Shown here in pieces: positions 24,957 through 37,465 of a stretch of 64,000 nt of DNA. Position numbers and translations under genes: made by a program. Under the pieces are notes generated by a model. The model searched no databases. It had not been told where the DNA came from and saw nothing but the letters and a program-made list of their open reading frames with translations. This DNA is from Trichosporon coremiiforme (lineage: Eukaryota; Basidiomycota; Tremellomycetes; Trichosporonales; Trichosporonaceae): positions 62,001-126,000 of the forward strand of contig BCJJ01000004.1 of NCBI GenBank assembly GCA_039545355.1, in the 5' to 3' direction. Each line of letters begins with the position of its first letter. Position 1 is the first letter of the stretch.

Positions 24957-27890
24957 TTAGACGGCTGGGTTCTCGTAGACAGTCACAACGCGTCGCTGAC
25001 TCGGCTGCATCATGGTGCCCGCGGGTGCCGACTGGCTGAGCGGCACCGGGCTGGCGAGGTTGGCGGGCGGCTTGGGAGTGTCCTCCCAGTCGTCTTCGAG
25101 GAGCTGTCCCGGAGTCATCGACATGGAGGGCATGATCTGCGCCTGCTGGCTGGAGGAGGAGAACGACCTGTCCTGCGCCCACGAGGGGAGCTGTGTTCCG
25201 GTCGGCGAGAGGGGGAAGAGCGAGTTGGAGAAGTGCCTCGGAACGAGCATGTTCGAGGGGCTGTTCGGGTCGTAGTACGTCGACGTTGGCTGGGGAGAGG
25301 CGACGGGACCTTGCTGCACTGGGCGAAGGGCGGCGTTCTGGGGGAACGTCTGGTCGACGGGGGAAGGCATGAGACCTTGGCCGAGCGTGTCGCCACCTTG
25401 TGCACGCTGCGTCATTGCATGCTGAATTGACGGGCTCGGGGTATGCTCGGTCTTCATGCCGTGCTGGGGCTGCTTGGAGGGGTCAAAGAAAATTGGCTGG
25501 CACAGAGGCGAGCTGTGGACGCTGGCGGTCATCCGTGGAACCTCGAGGTGACCGGGCTGCGGAGTCACGATGCCGCCCGAGCCGTTCTCGTACTGGTTCA
25601 CGAACTGAGGCACGCTGTAGCCGGCCTCCGGGCCCGCCCCAGGAGGTGCCATAGGGATGCGTGGCATGTTGGCGCCTTGCACACGCTCGTGCTCGGCCCA
25701 GGTCTGCCCACTCTGGCCCCCGATGGTAGCAGGCATGACCGTCGCAGCAGGCGCCGGCGAAGGCACTGGCGGCTCCTCGATGTCACACCAAACAGCCGCG
25801 AGGTCCGTGATTGTGTCATCCGTGTACTCATTACTGCCCTGGACGTGCGTGAGGTACTCGGTGGGCACCTTCATGTCGGTGTACTGGTAGGGCGTGGCGG
25901 CGGGAATGTTGTGGTTTAGCCGTCCTTCCAAGGCAACCGGCTGGCCGTACGGGGGTGGGCGTCCAGGAACATACACCGAGCTGCCGTATCCGTTCGCCAT
26001 GGTCGAGTACCCCATCATGGGCGGAGCGTCGTTGAACTCGATGCTCTGCTGCAGGGCGTCGTACGACATATCGGACTGCGAGGCGAACATGGGAACACCG
26101 CGCTCAATGACGAAATCGTGGTGGTACTCGGGTGAACTCGAGGTGCCCGGAAGAGAAAGTGCGATAGAACCGGAACGGGAACTTGAGGGGAATGGCGTCG
26201 ACATGAGGTGTCCCATGAGAGGCGTCGAGTGAGGCTGGGCGGCAGACATGTACTGGGGGTAGCCCTCTGCGAAAGAAACGTCAGCTGCCGAAAGAATTTG
26301 GGGGGAGGAGGCGTCAGCACCACCTGCAGCCTGCAAGCCCCGCCCTACGATGGAGGGAGAAATGTCGGCATCGGGGTGGCCGAGGGCTTGCGGGAATGCG
26401 CTTGCGATGATGCAAGTCATATGAGCCAGACGAGCGCCACTCACGGTGAGGACCCAGGGTCTGGGTCTCGAAAGGCACGTTATGGTGGAGGAAACCCTGG
26501 TCGGAAGACTGGCTTGAGGACGAATCTGTTCGCGCCAATCCCGTCGAGCCATACTCGACCGGAGGGGTGCGTTTGTGTCGCGAGTTGCGGCGGCGCGTAA
26601 TCTTGGTGGCAGCTGTAATAAATTGTCAGGTCCCGGCTTTCGTTTAGATTACAGCGATGCCCATTGTCCTCTGCGCGTGTCTTAGGTCGCACCAATGGCA
26701 CGAATACCTTGGACAGCGGACACTGAGCGCCACCGGGCCACCATCACTCACCCTTATCCCCAGCCTTAGTGCGACGGCACACGTCGCGCTCACGCTGCCT
26801 GGCCGCCTTGTGCGCCGCCTTCTCGTCCTTGCGCATAGGTTGAAATTTGTAACCAGGGTAGAGTTTTTTATGCTTACAAAGTCAGCTCTTCTTCCTTAAT
26901 GCGTGAGATTATAAGTGTCGGCTGATGCGAGCATGCGAATGCAAAAGACGGGAACGGTCTTTATGCATTTGTTCAACGCGGACAGTTGGAAAGTGGGAGG
27001 ACGGAATGGAGACTCACCTCCTCCTTGGCCTGGGCGGCGAGATTTTCGTAGTGGCGACGACGCTCGGGGTCTTCTCTCTTCCAGAGAACGCTGATAACGC
27101 GGCTGATTTCGGCTTGGGGCAGGCCGCGACCACCCTTGCCACCACCAAGCTGCCCTATGAGCTCCTGTGAGCCCTTGACCGGTGCCTTCTTGTTGGACTT
27201 TTTGGACTTCTTGCCGTCCTTCGGATCCTCGGTGGGGTTGTCGAGCTCCTCTAACGCCGCTTCTAGCCCCTCGACAGGCTTGCCCTCACTGAGGTGCTTG
27301 AGCATCTCGGAGCGATAGAGGATCCACGCATTCGGGGGGCGAGCGATCTTGCCGTCCTTTTTCCGGGCCAGATCGTAGGGAGCATCGGGGTCATGGGCGG
27401 GTCGAGACGGCTCCCCAGCAGTAGGAGGAAGCTGCTGCCAATCCGGAATGGTGGCAGGCGGGGGAGCCGTGAAACCATCCCACTGCTGTATCGCCGACTT
27501 GTCATCCTTGAGCAAGCTGCTGGGGCCGGCAACGGACGATGAGGCGGTGAGACCGAAGTAGTCCTGAGCGTTCTCGTAGTGGTCACCAGCGGACGATGAT
27601 GAGGTGACCTGAGGAGAGTTGCTGGGAGCGACCATGGCAAGGCTGATGCCGCCATTGACAAGAGGAGGAGGGGCGGGAGCGGCGAGGAGGGAAGGGTCGA
27701 TGACGGGAGCTGAGGGAAGGCTCGATGAGCTCTCTGATGATGAGAGTGCAACCGTTTGGGATGAGGTAGATGAAGGGTGAGGGTAGGTGTGAGGACGGTG
27801 TGCGAGGATGGGACGCGTGGCTGGAGGCATGTCAATGTGGGATATGCTTTGGCGCGTAACCCGTAGTGGGCCTGAGTTGGGAGTAGCCAT
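24957..27890 (-). CDS. HMG-box transcription factor, mating/pheromone-response type
   Basis: Exons 27890-27018, 26872-26752, 26612-26445 and 26266-24957 give about 823 aa. A second possible acceptor for the last exon at 26323 is also in frame. The N-terminal 180 residues are Ser/Pro-rich. The HMG box begins IARPPNAWILYRSEML, the usual helix 1 of fungal MATA-HMG boxes. It is then broken by about 50 Lys/Gly-rich residues and resumes QAEISRVISVLWKRE, with ERRRHYENLAAQAKEE joined across the first intron to HKKLYPGYKFQPMRK. A basic tail (RRRNSRHKR) and a long Gln/Pro/Ser-rich region, probably an activation domain, follow. HMG proteins of this class bind ACAAAG-like sites and control mating and pheromone genes (ustilaginomycete Prf1, cryptococcal Mat2). 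Equivalence to either is inference; a Rox1- or Ste11-like role is possible. Confidence 0.82.
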
Positions 27891-30800
27891 GTCGAGTGGC
27901 TGGTGGAGGACTGTCGGATCTCTGTTTGAACGACTGTTTCGGTGTCAGATACGCGGCACAACAAACAACAGTGGGTGACAGAGGGAAGGTTTGCAACAGC
28001 GAGAACACAGGGAATGACAGCGAGAGGTACAGTGAGTGTGTGTGTGTGGACTAGAGTGTGGAAGGGGGTTGTTTGTTGACGTCAAGTAGGAAGTGCACTC
28101 CGTCTGTCCTGTAGTACTATGTACTTGATGAGTGCTCGAGGTAGGCGTGGTGCAGAGTGCAGTGGCGTCGTGGGTGGTGGCGTCGAGAAGGGGACGCCTT
28201 GCGGTGATGAAGACGGAGAAGAAGTGAGGCAAAAGGTGTGAGAGCAGAGGAGAGGGCGGAGGAGAAGAGGAGAGGAGTGAGTGGCCGTGGAAGGCGACGA
28301 CAAGTGCAGAAGGGGGTCGGAGGTCTGGGCGTGGCCACCAGCAGCCAGCAGCCATGGAGGAAGAGGAAGAACGCGGACTTCCACAGCGGCACAGCGGCCG
28401 AGGCGCAGCGGCGTGCAGTGAGTCCAGGGGGTGGCAACACAAGGCTCGATGACACAGACTCGAGAACACAGCGTCTACCACCACATGAGGGCCGTGCGCA
28501 CAGCGGACCCTTCCGTACCACCCTTGTGGTTGGATGCCTTCAAGCCTTGCAGACCGTGTGATAGGGATACGGACGAGGGGTACTGTTGAATATATCACAG
28601 CCATGCAGTACTCACCGACACAGTCTTCCAAGACGGAAGCCGAGAAGTCCCTGGTGGATCCCGAAAACGCGGACCCGTGTTGCCGAGACTGAACCGAAGG
28701 TCGGTTGATCGACTGAGACGTCTGCGACGGTTCCGGGAACCGCGGTATCAGATCGCAGTGGTCGACAAAAGAAAGCGGACTAGGCGGTGTGCACGGCGTT
28801 GGCGATGGCGTTGCGAGGTCTCACAAGTCGCTCCTGTTCAGGCTGGTCTGACTTGCAAGGCCAGCAGCTGGCGAGTGCGTGGCACGAGGGAATATCGAAT
28901 CCGGAATGTCGAATGCGGGACGTCGACTTGAGAACAGACTTCGGACCTCGTCCCTAGACTATGGCGCTCGCAGTCAGCATCGACCTAAACTTTAACTTGA
29001 TCTGCCTGTCCTATGGACAACGCCACTCACTTAATGCCTCAACGAGGTTGCCTTATCCGTTCAAGCTGATCTTCTTGTCGTGGGCGCGGACTTGTGTGAT
29101 AGATACCGTTCGAGCCCGATGCCGAGAACAGAGGCTGCCTTGTTGCTTGGATGCTCCGATGGCAATGGAGATGTCGAAGGAAGAATGAGGATGGGATGGG
29201 GGAGGAGGATATTGTTAATAGAGGAGACAAGAGACAACAAAGGTTGGCTGGTCAAAAGTTTATGTAGATCGACGCCTTGACACGGACGAGGACACGGTGA
29301 TGTGTTCGTTGTACAAGTCGTCACTCAGGCGAAACACAGGGTTTCGTCAAGCTTGACGACCTTTGTTCTGTACACCGTCGTGTGCACAAGACAATGACGA
29401 AGGTGTGTTTGACAGTGAGTTCGGTGCGGAGGACAATAGAGCGTTGATGGAATTACTTGGTCGTCCACGACCATGCCAAAGGCCTTGGGGGGCGTTAGCT
29501 GATCGTCTAGGGCGGGTGAAGATCGTGACAAAAGAAAGTAAACAAGGGAAGAGGTCGTTGTGAAGCATGAATCACACAGCATATAAGGACAAATGGACTG
29601 GGTGCGATGCGTTTCTCCCTGGCCCTCACGACCTCACACTGCCCTCTGCCTCGCCCCGCCTTGATTCTACTCTAGAGCTGAGCTGTGGTGTAGAGCGTTG
29701 CGCTGCCTCATTCCCCTCGGTAGCAGACCCTTGCATGGCTCTCTCCCCCCTCGTCCCCAGAACGAGACGGAGAGGCGCTTCTCGTGGAATGCAGCTGAAG
29801 TGTTCTTTTTCCGCGGAGGAAGGAAGAGCTTGAGCGCAGTCCAGAGTGGAAGGGCAATCCCAGAGACCAGTGACGAACCCCATGTCCGTGAAGAAACACG
29901 AGGGAGCTGCAACCCGTGCGTCCCGCGCAGGTGGCCACTCGTGCATAAGTGACTACTCTGAGCACCAGCAGCCCGACGCTTGGACTGGTCTCGGTGTGCA
30001 CAGTCGACTTCCCTCAGCATGACATGAGCGCAGAAGCGCATGTCCGGGTTCGACCGGATGGGCGGCCTGGGCATCCAGAAGCACAAACTGCGCCATCCGT
30101 TGGAGGCCAGACTGGGACGGGGGCAACGTCCACGGCCCCAATCCTTGTGCAAGAATGATGAGAAAGGTCGTGCACGCAGGCGTGACTGTGACGCATGAAG
30201 AGCACAGAAGCCCAGACAGGCCCTGCATTCCAGGCAAATCGCGCCAGGCAATCTGCAGGTTGCAGGCAAATCCCGAGAACAATAGAAGACGGAAAAAGTG
30301 ACGCGGTGCCTGGGTGCCACAGACTACTAATATCGAATGGCTCGAAATATGTCTCTGATTTCGATCTCGTATCTAGCCTGCGTCCCTCCTACTTCGTACC
30401 TGAAGCCGCTGGGGTATAGGCATGAAGAGGACAGAAGCCTTGTGGATGCGCACCAGTCACCTGGTCCGCAGCACACGGCAGCGCCACTGGACGTCGCCGG
30501 AGGCGTGCCTCGCTCCCTTATGGTACCTTGGCCGCCGCCGCACTTCCACATCTGGATATTGCCTGCTGCTCACGACATCTTGGCGGGCATCTTACAGCTC
30601 CCCCGTGTTCGGGCTCATCGCCCCATTTCATCTCAAAAGCACCAGATGCATGGCGCAGGATCTGGTGCCCACCCCATGCCACAAGCAACGTAAGGATGAA
30701 CCAGAGGGGATGGTAGGGAATAACTCGTAACGGGCCAGAAGTAGCCACACCGAAACGCCAGGAGATGAGTCCTCCAGGCACCAAGGATGTTCTTCTGTAG

Positions 30801-31086
30801 TCCAGAGATAGAGCTGAAGAGCTGCAGAACGGCCCAACGGAGGCACGCAGCTGCTCCGCCTTCGACTGCTCATGACGATTAAACTTCTCTCGAGGCACGA
30901 CCGTCCAGGCACTGAGCCGGACAGACCGCATCACCTGCTCTCATGGCAAGGAATGAGGCGGCGATGAAGATGAAATCGACAATGGAAGAAACGCGACACG
31001 GCACAGGGGAAGAGGGGAACACCAAAGGGGCAGGGCCGAAGGAAGACGGAAACGGAGGAAGGCACCGGCCAAGGGGCAAAACGGGG
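27891..31086. other. gene-free stretch upstream of the HMG-box gene
   Basis: The first 750 bp are purine-rich on + (pyrimidine-rich on the HMG coding strand), so they are probably the promoter and a long leader. They include a short (TG)n run near 28033. Frames here read Ser/Pro/Cys/His-rich and are not believable proteins. Two ACAAAG cores in inverted orientation occur at 29237-29243 and 29360-29366. From 29400 to the transposon border no gene or repeat was recognised. Confidence 0.5.
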
Positions 31087-31115
31087 TAAACTAGGGTCAC
31101 AGGTTAAGTCGAACG
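31087..31115 (+). repeat. left terminal inverted repeat of the Tc1 element
   Basis: This is a perfect reverse complement of 32819-32847. The outermost TA is the likely target-site duplication, leaving a 27-bp repeat that begins AACTAGGG. Confidence 0.93.
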
Positions 31116-31262
31116 AGTGGTGCCACAAACGAGGCCGTGAACTGTCGACCTCGCTGCAACCACGAATAACTCATGCATATGCATGTTTCTTGCTCTATAA
31201 ACAGTTGTTCCACGTGCATGGGAGTCTTGGTAACCTATATACGAAGCATGGTGCACCTGGGA

Positions 31263-32403
31263 TCAATACTTAATGTGTCCTCCATTAGCAGAGATGGTGT
31301 CCTTGATCCTGTTAGGCATGGACATGATAAGTCGGTCGATCTCATTCTGATCATAGGTGTTCCAGAGCTCCGTAGCGGCAGCGAATAGCCCCTCCTGGGT
31401 GGTGGGACGAGGGTTGAGACGGGCCAGGCGGCGCTTGAGGTTGCTCCAAAGGTTCTCAATGGGGTTGAGGCAAGGAGAGCAGGGAGGGTGAGGCAGGAAG
31501 CGCATGCCAAGTTGCTCTGCCTTGCCACGGGTGGCCTTGGCTGTGTGGACGACAGCGTTGTCCTCTACAACCCAGGGCAAGCCATAACCACGCCACTGAG
31601 TCTTGACACGCTTCCAGCAATCAAACAACTCCTTCTCAGTCACCTGGGTGCGATAGATGGCCGCATTGACTCCCTTGCGCTTGGAGGTCGACTGGGAGGT
31701 GTCAAACCACACCAGCTTCGACTTGCCGCCATACCAGATAGCCCCCCAGCACATAATCGACCCACAGCTCGATCTGAAGGTGTACTGGATGTACCTGAGT
31801 GTCAGCACTCTTCCACAGCATGTAGAACGTCAGGAAAGACACTCACCGCTCATTGGCACGGTCAGAACCGATGGGGCGCGTCACATATGCTCTGTGGAGC
31901 TGGTCAATGTAGAGAGGGACCTCGTCACAGAAGATCACCTTCCTCCACTCTTGGAAGAGTCGCTGCTGCTCAAGAGCATAAGCGAGACGCTTCTCCTTGT
32001 GAAGGGGGCTTAGATACGGCCGCACAAGAGCCACAAAGCGGCCATAACCAAGCTGGCGACGTGCACGGCGCAGAGTCATGAGAGAGAGGACAATGTCTCT
32101 GTCTGCAAGAGTGTCCAACACCTCACGATTGCTGGCGAAGGGCTGAGCCTCAAAGACCTCGTAGATCGCTCTGAGGTTGTCGGGAGTGAGCTTGGTGTGG
32201 CTGCGGGGGATGCGGATCCCCTGGACAGGGTTCAGAACAGCCAGAGCAGGTGGAATGAGAGCCTGGAGGCGAGCTAACATCACACAGTAACCCACAGTGC
32301 TCTTGGCGACGTTGTACTCCCAGGCGACAGAGGAATAGCTGCGGTAGCGAGCCAAGGACGCAATCTTGGCGCGGCGGCGAGGTGTGAGGCAAGGGCGAGG
32401 CAT
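31263..32403 (-). CDS. Tc1-type DD34E transposase
   Basis: Exons 32403-31847 and 31794-31263 flank a 52-nt GTGAGT...CTCAG intron, giving about 362 aa. The ATG at 32403 begins MPRPCLTPRRRAKIASLAR; an upstream in-frame extension lacks an ATG. The N-terminus holds a helix-turn-helix region for end binding. The catalytic core shows VIFCDE (first Asp), VVEDNAVVHTAK (second Asp) and, with exactly 34 residues between, CSPCLNPIENLWSNLKRRL (Glu). All three catalytic residues are present, with no stop or frameshift. The protein cuts and reinserts the element at TA sites. The coding strand runs from the right end towards the left end. Confidence 0.92.
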
Positions 32404-32818
32404 AGCTGCAAGTTCTGATGAGGTAGAGCTGTTGTGGAAGAGAAGTGGCACTCAAGGAGGCTTATATGCCACAAAGATGGACAGTCGGACGGACTCCGCT
32501 GCCGATATGCATGGTTTCGACTCAATTCTTGGATTTTCCAAAAGCCCAGCTTCGGAGCTTGATACATGAAAGATTTGGGGCAAGCACAGGCCTCGGTGGC
32601 TGAGATCTAGGGCGATAAGGAGGGTGGTGACATGCAGCTTTATTGTGGTGGTGTGGTGGCCAGTATGCACGGTGCGCTCTGCAGCTCCATTTGTCCGAGC
32701 TGCCAAGCATTCCTTTCGGCTCTACGCGGAGTTTCTAGGCATAAAGAGTACCGTTGCATGAGTTATGGATCAGAACATGAGCCACGGCGAGGTTGACGAT
32801 GACGGGACCGTGCGCATC

Positions 32819-32847
32819 CGTTCGACTTAACCTGTGACCCTAGTTTA
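32819..32847 (-). repeat. right terminal inverted repeat of the Tc1 element
   Basis: It matches the left end (31087-31115) at all 29 positions in inverted orientation. Similarity stops abruptly just inside the repeat. Confidence 0.93.
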
Positions 32848-35800
32848 CTGGAATCCACGTCGCGAATTACCTTTCAATGTTACTCCGTAATCACTTCGAG
32901 TCCAACCTCGGCCAACGCAGCCTGCAGGACCTTGGACACTTTGCCGCACACTCTCATGTGTCTGGCCAACGAGCGCCCCGGCTGTTTGGCTCGCCATGGG
33001 TGAGGCCGGACTGTGTCTACGGGTCAGTTGGAGAACGCGGTATGTGGTGGAGTTGACGGTGGAGGGACATTGAGGGGTTATCTGAGGGTAAGTAGAAGGG
33101 TCGAGAGCTACCCCAGGGTGCATCATCAGGGGACACCAGCTGACAGCTAGCAATGCGTTGCCGACGACCTGTCAGTCCGACGACGAGGATAAGGATCAGA
33201 GGTATGTGTGGAGACAAGTGTCAATTTTATAGCGCCTCAACCTGGATTTGAACCCTCAATGTTCTTCATGTTAAGGGCATGTTTGATCATCGCCTGATAG
33301 TCTGTCCAGGACCTCGCCAAGATAGGGTTTGCTCGGCAAATCACCCACCAGGTCGCAGTGCCGACAAGCCACGACTTGTAAATAGACATGCTCGCCAGGT
33401 TCCTCTGGCGCTGTGGCTCGCCAGGCCTGTGAATGACCTGGCCGGGCTGGTGATATCTGGTTGTCTAGCGGCGAACTCCATTTCGTCAGACGAGCAGAGA
33501 TTGGAAGTTCGGTTTTTGATGTTTAGTGGTACGGGCAACGAGCACTCGAATCCGAAGAACGCCCAACATTCCGCAAGATATTTTTTCACTCTCAGGCCAA
33601 AGCCGAAAGGGTTGGTTTTCCTGAGCCTGTGACATTTGGCCGGTGCAGGCGGGCTTCACCACGAGCACCTCAACGGTGCGTTGCGCAGTGGGTCCGGAGC
33701 GTCGGGGGCCGGTATGACCCAATACTCTGGAGCAGCAGTGGGTCCACGGTGACGATTGAGGACAGGACCTGTAACGTTCCGAATCGTCGGCCAAGAGACT
33801 TTCGCTCACATATAGCCGGTCCGGACGCCTCAGGCGGAGCGTCTCCCGCCAATCGGTCAACTGATGCTCTTCAACTGTCGTGTGTTTGACTGCGCATCAT
33901 GTATCTTAACATCCTGCGAATATCTGATTAAATTGCAGTACTGAGGTTCTGCGCGAATTTCAGTCAGATTTGGGGCCCAGCCAACCCACGCCCCAAATAC
34001 ATTTCCTGCCCTTACTCCGGCGGTCATGGTGTGGCTGCGACTGATGTCCGCCTTCGCTCCTTGTTCTGTGGACGTGACGTCCAACTGCTGACGGGAGCGG
34101 AACCGAGAGCTTGAGTCAGGCTAAGCAATACAGGCCAATGAACATGGAGAGAGAAGTGAAGGCTCGGGGCATCCAAGCGAGCAAACGGGAAGAGAAGAGC
34201 TGAAAAGACACATCGCTTCATTGATAAGACGGTACTGACTGTTGCAGCATGTTTGGATTGTAGGGCTTTCCTAGGAGGCGGTCGCCACCAGCGCTACCGA
34301 ACAGATCGATCGCAGGTTAGACTTCGATATAAGCCAGCCATGCAGCCAGATCGAGCCACAAACAGTGCACGTTCACGTTGTGTAGCCCTGGCTCTCCATA
34401 ACGACGAAGCGCGTGGTAGCAGTTAGCTGGCCACCTTCGACCGTACTGGCGTCGATAGGCACCACCCTGCGGCCAGACACTTCTCTCGTGGGAGTCTGCA
34501 TCCCAGAAGAGTAAGACTGGAGCAAGGCTGCGGGGTGCTCCGCACTGTTACCTGCAGCTCGATAGCTTGCTGAAGCGGAACGAAGGACAGATATCCGGCG
34601 TTGCTATAACATTCATTCCGCTTCTTGGATGAGAGCTCCGTACTGCTCTGACAAGGACAAATTCCGATTCAGACACATCAGCTGGGAAGACGCGTAGCTA
34701 ACATTTTGTCTGCAGCAATGCATTCCGACCGATAAGCGAGCACACCCTCATCCCATTCACACGGCTGTCTCAGCTAGAAATAGGACCGACCCTCGCTTGG
34801 TTTCGGGTTTGTCGCTAGATGGGCCCTGCCGGTGTGGCCTGGCCAAGCATCCTAGCAAGAATGAGGGTGCTCCGGGCCATCTTCTCGCGCGCCACCGCAC
34901 GCTAGCCTGAAGTATGCGAAACATAGGCTGTTTCAAAATCGACCTGTGACTTCGAAATTCAAGCGACGGCGACCGCAGAGCGGTAGGTTGACGACTGCAG
35001 ACCTGTGAATCGGCCGGCCATTGGAGGTGCCACATTCCTCAGAGACCTCGATGAAAACGCCACACCGCGCCACGCAACGTTGTCGTTTCCCTTTCTCACC
35101 ATCCCTCATCTTTTCCCCTCGGCCAGGTACATCTCAGAACTGACCTCATCCACGGCCAACCAAGGACACCTATTTGAGCCACAGGAACACGACAGTGCAA
35201 GCAAAGCTTGCAGGCTGCGTTCTGCTGCCTGCAGGGCGGAGAAGGCACCCAACCGCCCCCAACTCCCCACGACGCCCTCACAGGGTATCCAGGGTAGACG
35301 GCGACGCCTTCCCTCTCCCAGCTCCGTCTGCCCCGACAGCCCCAGCCCGACAGCCCGAAAAGTTCACATGATCTCTTTCCTCCCATGCACGCCTTCCCTG
35401 CTCTTCGCTGGAAACCCACCGTAAGTAACTCGGCCTTCTTTCCGGAGCCCACAAGCCCGACTGGGTCGAAGCCGCCACCGGCGCCGCAGTACGAAAGGGG
35501 CGGCTGGAGCACGAGGCCGTAACAGGCCGTTGAGGGCAGGCAGCCTTAACCCGATGTCCCATCCCGAAGACGTGGGTGACGCCGGAACCAAGTTGAGACG
35601 CCATGCGAAGCGCCAAGGAAGACAGTGCAGATAGAGGCTTCGGAACACCGGCGTATCCTCGGAACATCACGTACATCCAGAACTCCACAGCCCCGCGTTC
35701 CTCCTGGTGGGTGCACCCTGCGGTCGCACCGTCGTGGGCTCATCTCCGAAGTCCGACTGTTCGGGGCTGGTTTGTCGGGAAGGACGACGGGGATGACCCC

Positions 35801-37465
35801 TGCACGTCGAGTACGCATAGGGACTCCGTACAGTATGCTCCGCCTGGTGCACCCACCTAACCTCAGCTCTAGCGCAACAAGCCGTCGAGCCTTGATAAGT
35901 GCGACAGAAGTCCGAGGCGGAAGGTATGCCCTCGCTCGCTTGGAGCAGGTCCCTTATGATCCCTCGCCGAGCCCCTCTCGGAACGCCTCATACCTCGCGA
36001 ACTTCTCAGGCTGACACCGCTGTCGGTACATGAACGGGCGAGAAGAGCAAGCAATCTTGGACGCGCAGAATAAGCATATGTCGCAGCGCATACCGCACAA
36101 GCATGCAGCAGCCTCCCGAGATCGACACGGCGTCGCACGTTTGCGAGTTCGAACAAATGAACACGTCTCTACGTTGATCCGCAACACGTCTGTGTGGCGA
36201 GGCAGGGAGCGATCTGCGTGACGTCGAAGCAACGGTTTAGGGCGGTCTGGTCTCTCAACAACGTGAGCATCACGACGCCGGCACCCCACTTTCCTCTTCA
36301 ATTTAGCCCAAAGCCACCCAACCCAGCATTCAGTCGGGCCGACCCGATGAACCGGCAAGCCCGAACGTGTGCAGCGTGCAGCACGCACCATGTGGTGAGT
36401 CTCAGTCTCAGACGGCCTTAGACACCGGCCGTAACTTCGGTCGAGGTGATCGACGACCCACTGTTCTGGTTCCAAGATTAACTACGCCTTTCAGCCGGTC
36501 AACCTGCCCGGCGTTCTCTATGTGGTGACCGGTGTGCGGGCGCCGCTGGTCCACAGTGTGCGCAGTGTGCACGTAACCCATCCCTATCGCATCGCATGCA
36601 AGTTCCGAAAGTCAGATCTCCCTCGTCAAAGCCTGCCAGCGAGAGCTCGCAAAAAGTTGAGCGGGCAAATGTAGACGCCACATTCCTCGCCTCTCGCGTT
36701 CTGGCGTTCGTTCTCGCACACGATCACGCGTCGTCTCCTCCGGCAGATTCCACGAGTGCATTACTCCTATCCTCAACCTTTGAGTGGACCAGGTATGAGA
36801 AGTGGGACGTTCCATCGCTCACTCTACTTGTGAGATGCAGTGTCGATCACCAGTCCAGAGACCTCTGCGCCTGGCTCCGTGATCCAGACCGTCGAGGGGG
36901 GACCACGTCTCGATCACTGCTACACCCGTCTCACGCCAACAGGTCCAGTCCCACCACAGGCCCCCCGTCTTCCCAGCTCGCATCGCGTGGCCAGATCGTT
37001 TATAATGGCGAGCCGAGCGAGATGGACAAGGGTCCGGTATTGAGCATGGCTGTGTGTCTTGCCGGATCAGCCTGCGCTAGCCACCGTAGTGGGTCGTGAT
37101 CAGGACTGGACGGGTGGTGAGGAATGAGGGCCACGGGTGGAATGTGCGGCGAATAGGTCTTCCGCAAACCCACGGATGGCTGCGGGAATTCCTCGTGAGC
37201 TATGCGGAGCAGTGTCTGAGCGACAGAGCAAAGCTCGCGGCTACGCCGTGCTCCGTGTCCCGCCTGAGTTCCGACGTCGTCCAGCGATGAGTACTGCGGT
37301 AAGCCGATGAGTCGGGGGCGAGGGAGGACACGATGTGAGTAAGGATGTAGCATCTACCACGCGTTATACTGTTACATGATATCTCTCAGCGCGGGCGCGT
37401 ACTAAGATTGGCGCTGCGCTCTTTTACTATCGTCTACTTGTTTACTTGTTACACGTTTCAGACAA
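32848..37465. other. gene-free stretch between transposon and Zn2Cys6 gene
   Basis: Over 4.6 kb no exon chain or protein domain was recognised on either strand. At 33241-33257 there is a match to a tRNA internal promoter B box on the - strand without a credible tRNA fold. The end of the stretch holds the 3' region of the Zn2Cys6 gene. Decayed repeats or noncoding RNA cannot be excluded. Confidence 0.5.

Larger units (their letters stand above)
31087..32847 (-). mobile_element. Tc1/mariner DNA transposon, apparently intact
   Basis: The element is 1761 bp from end to end. Terminal inverted repeats of 29 bp (including the TA target) are identical: 31087-31115 and 32819-32847, each starting TA-AACTAGGGTCACAGG from the outside. 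The flanking TA on each side fits the TA target duplication of the Tc1/mariner superfamily. The single gene inside, on the - strand, is an uninterrupted DD34E transposase with one intron. Identical ends and an open gene suggest a recent insertion or a still-active family. It sits in gene-free DNA and disrupts nothing recognisable. Confidence 0.92.

Noticed and set aside
27945..28631. 228-codon - strand frame upstream of the HMG-box gene
   Set aside because: It is a Ser/Cys/His/Pro-rich translation of a pyrimidine-rich leader, with no splice link or conserved block.
33230..33330. Possible tRNA gene on the - strand
   Set aside because: A good B box (GGTTCAAATCC) is present and the preceding sequence is loosely anticodon-arm-like, but the T stem has three mismatches, no acceptor stem pairs, and no T-run follows. 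At most it is a tRNA-derived relic.
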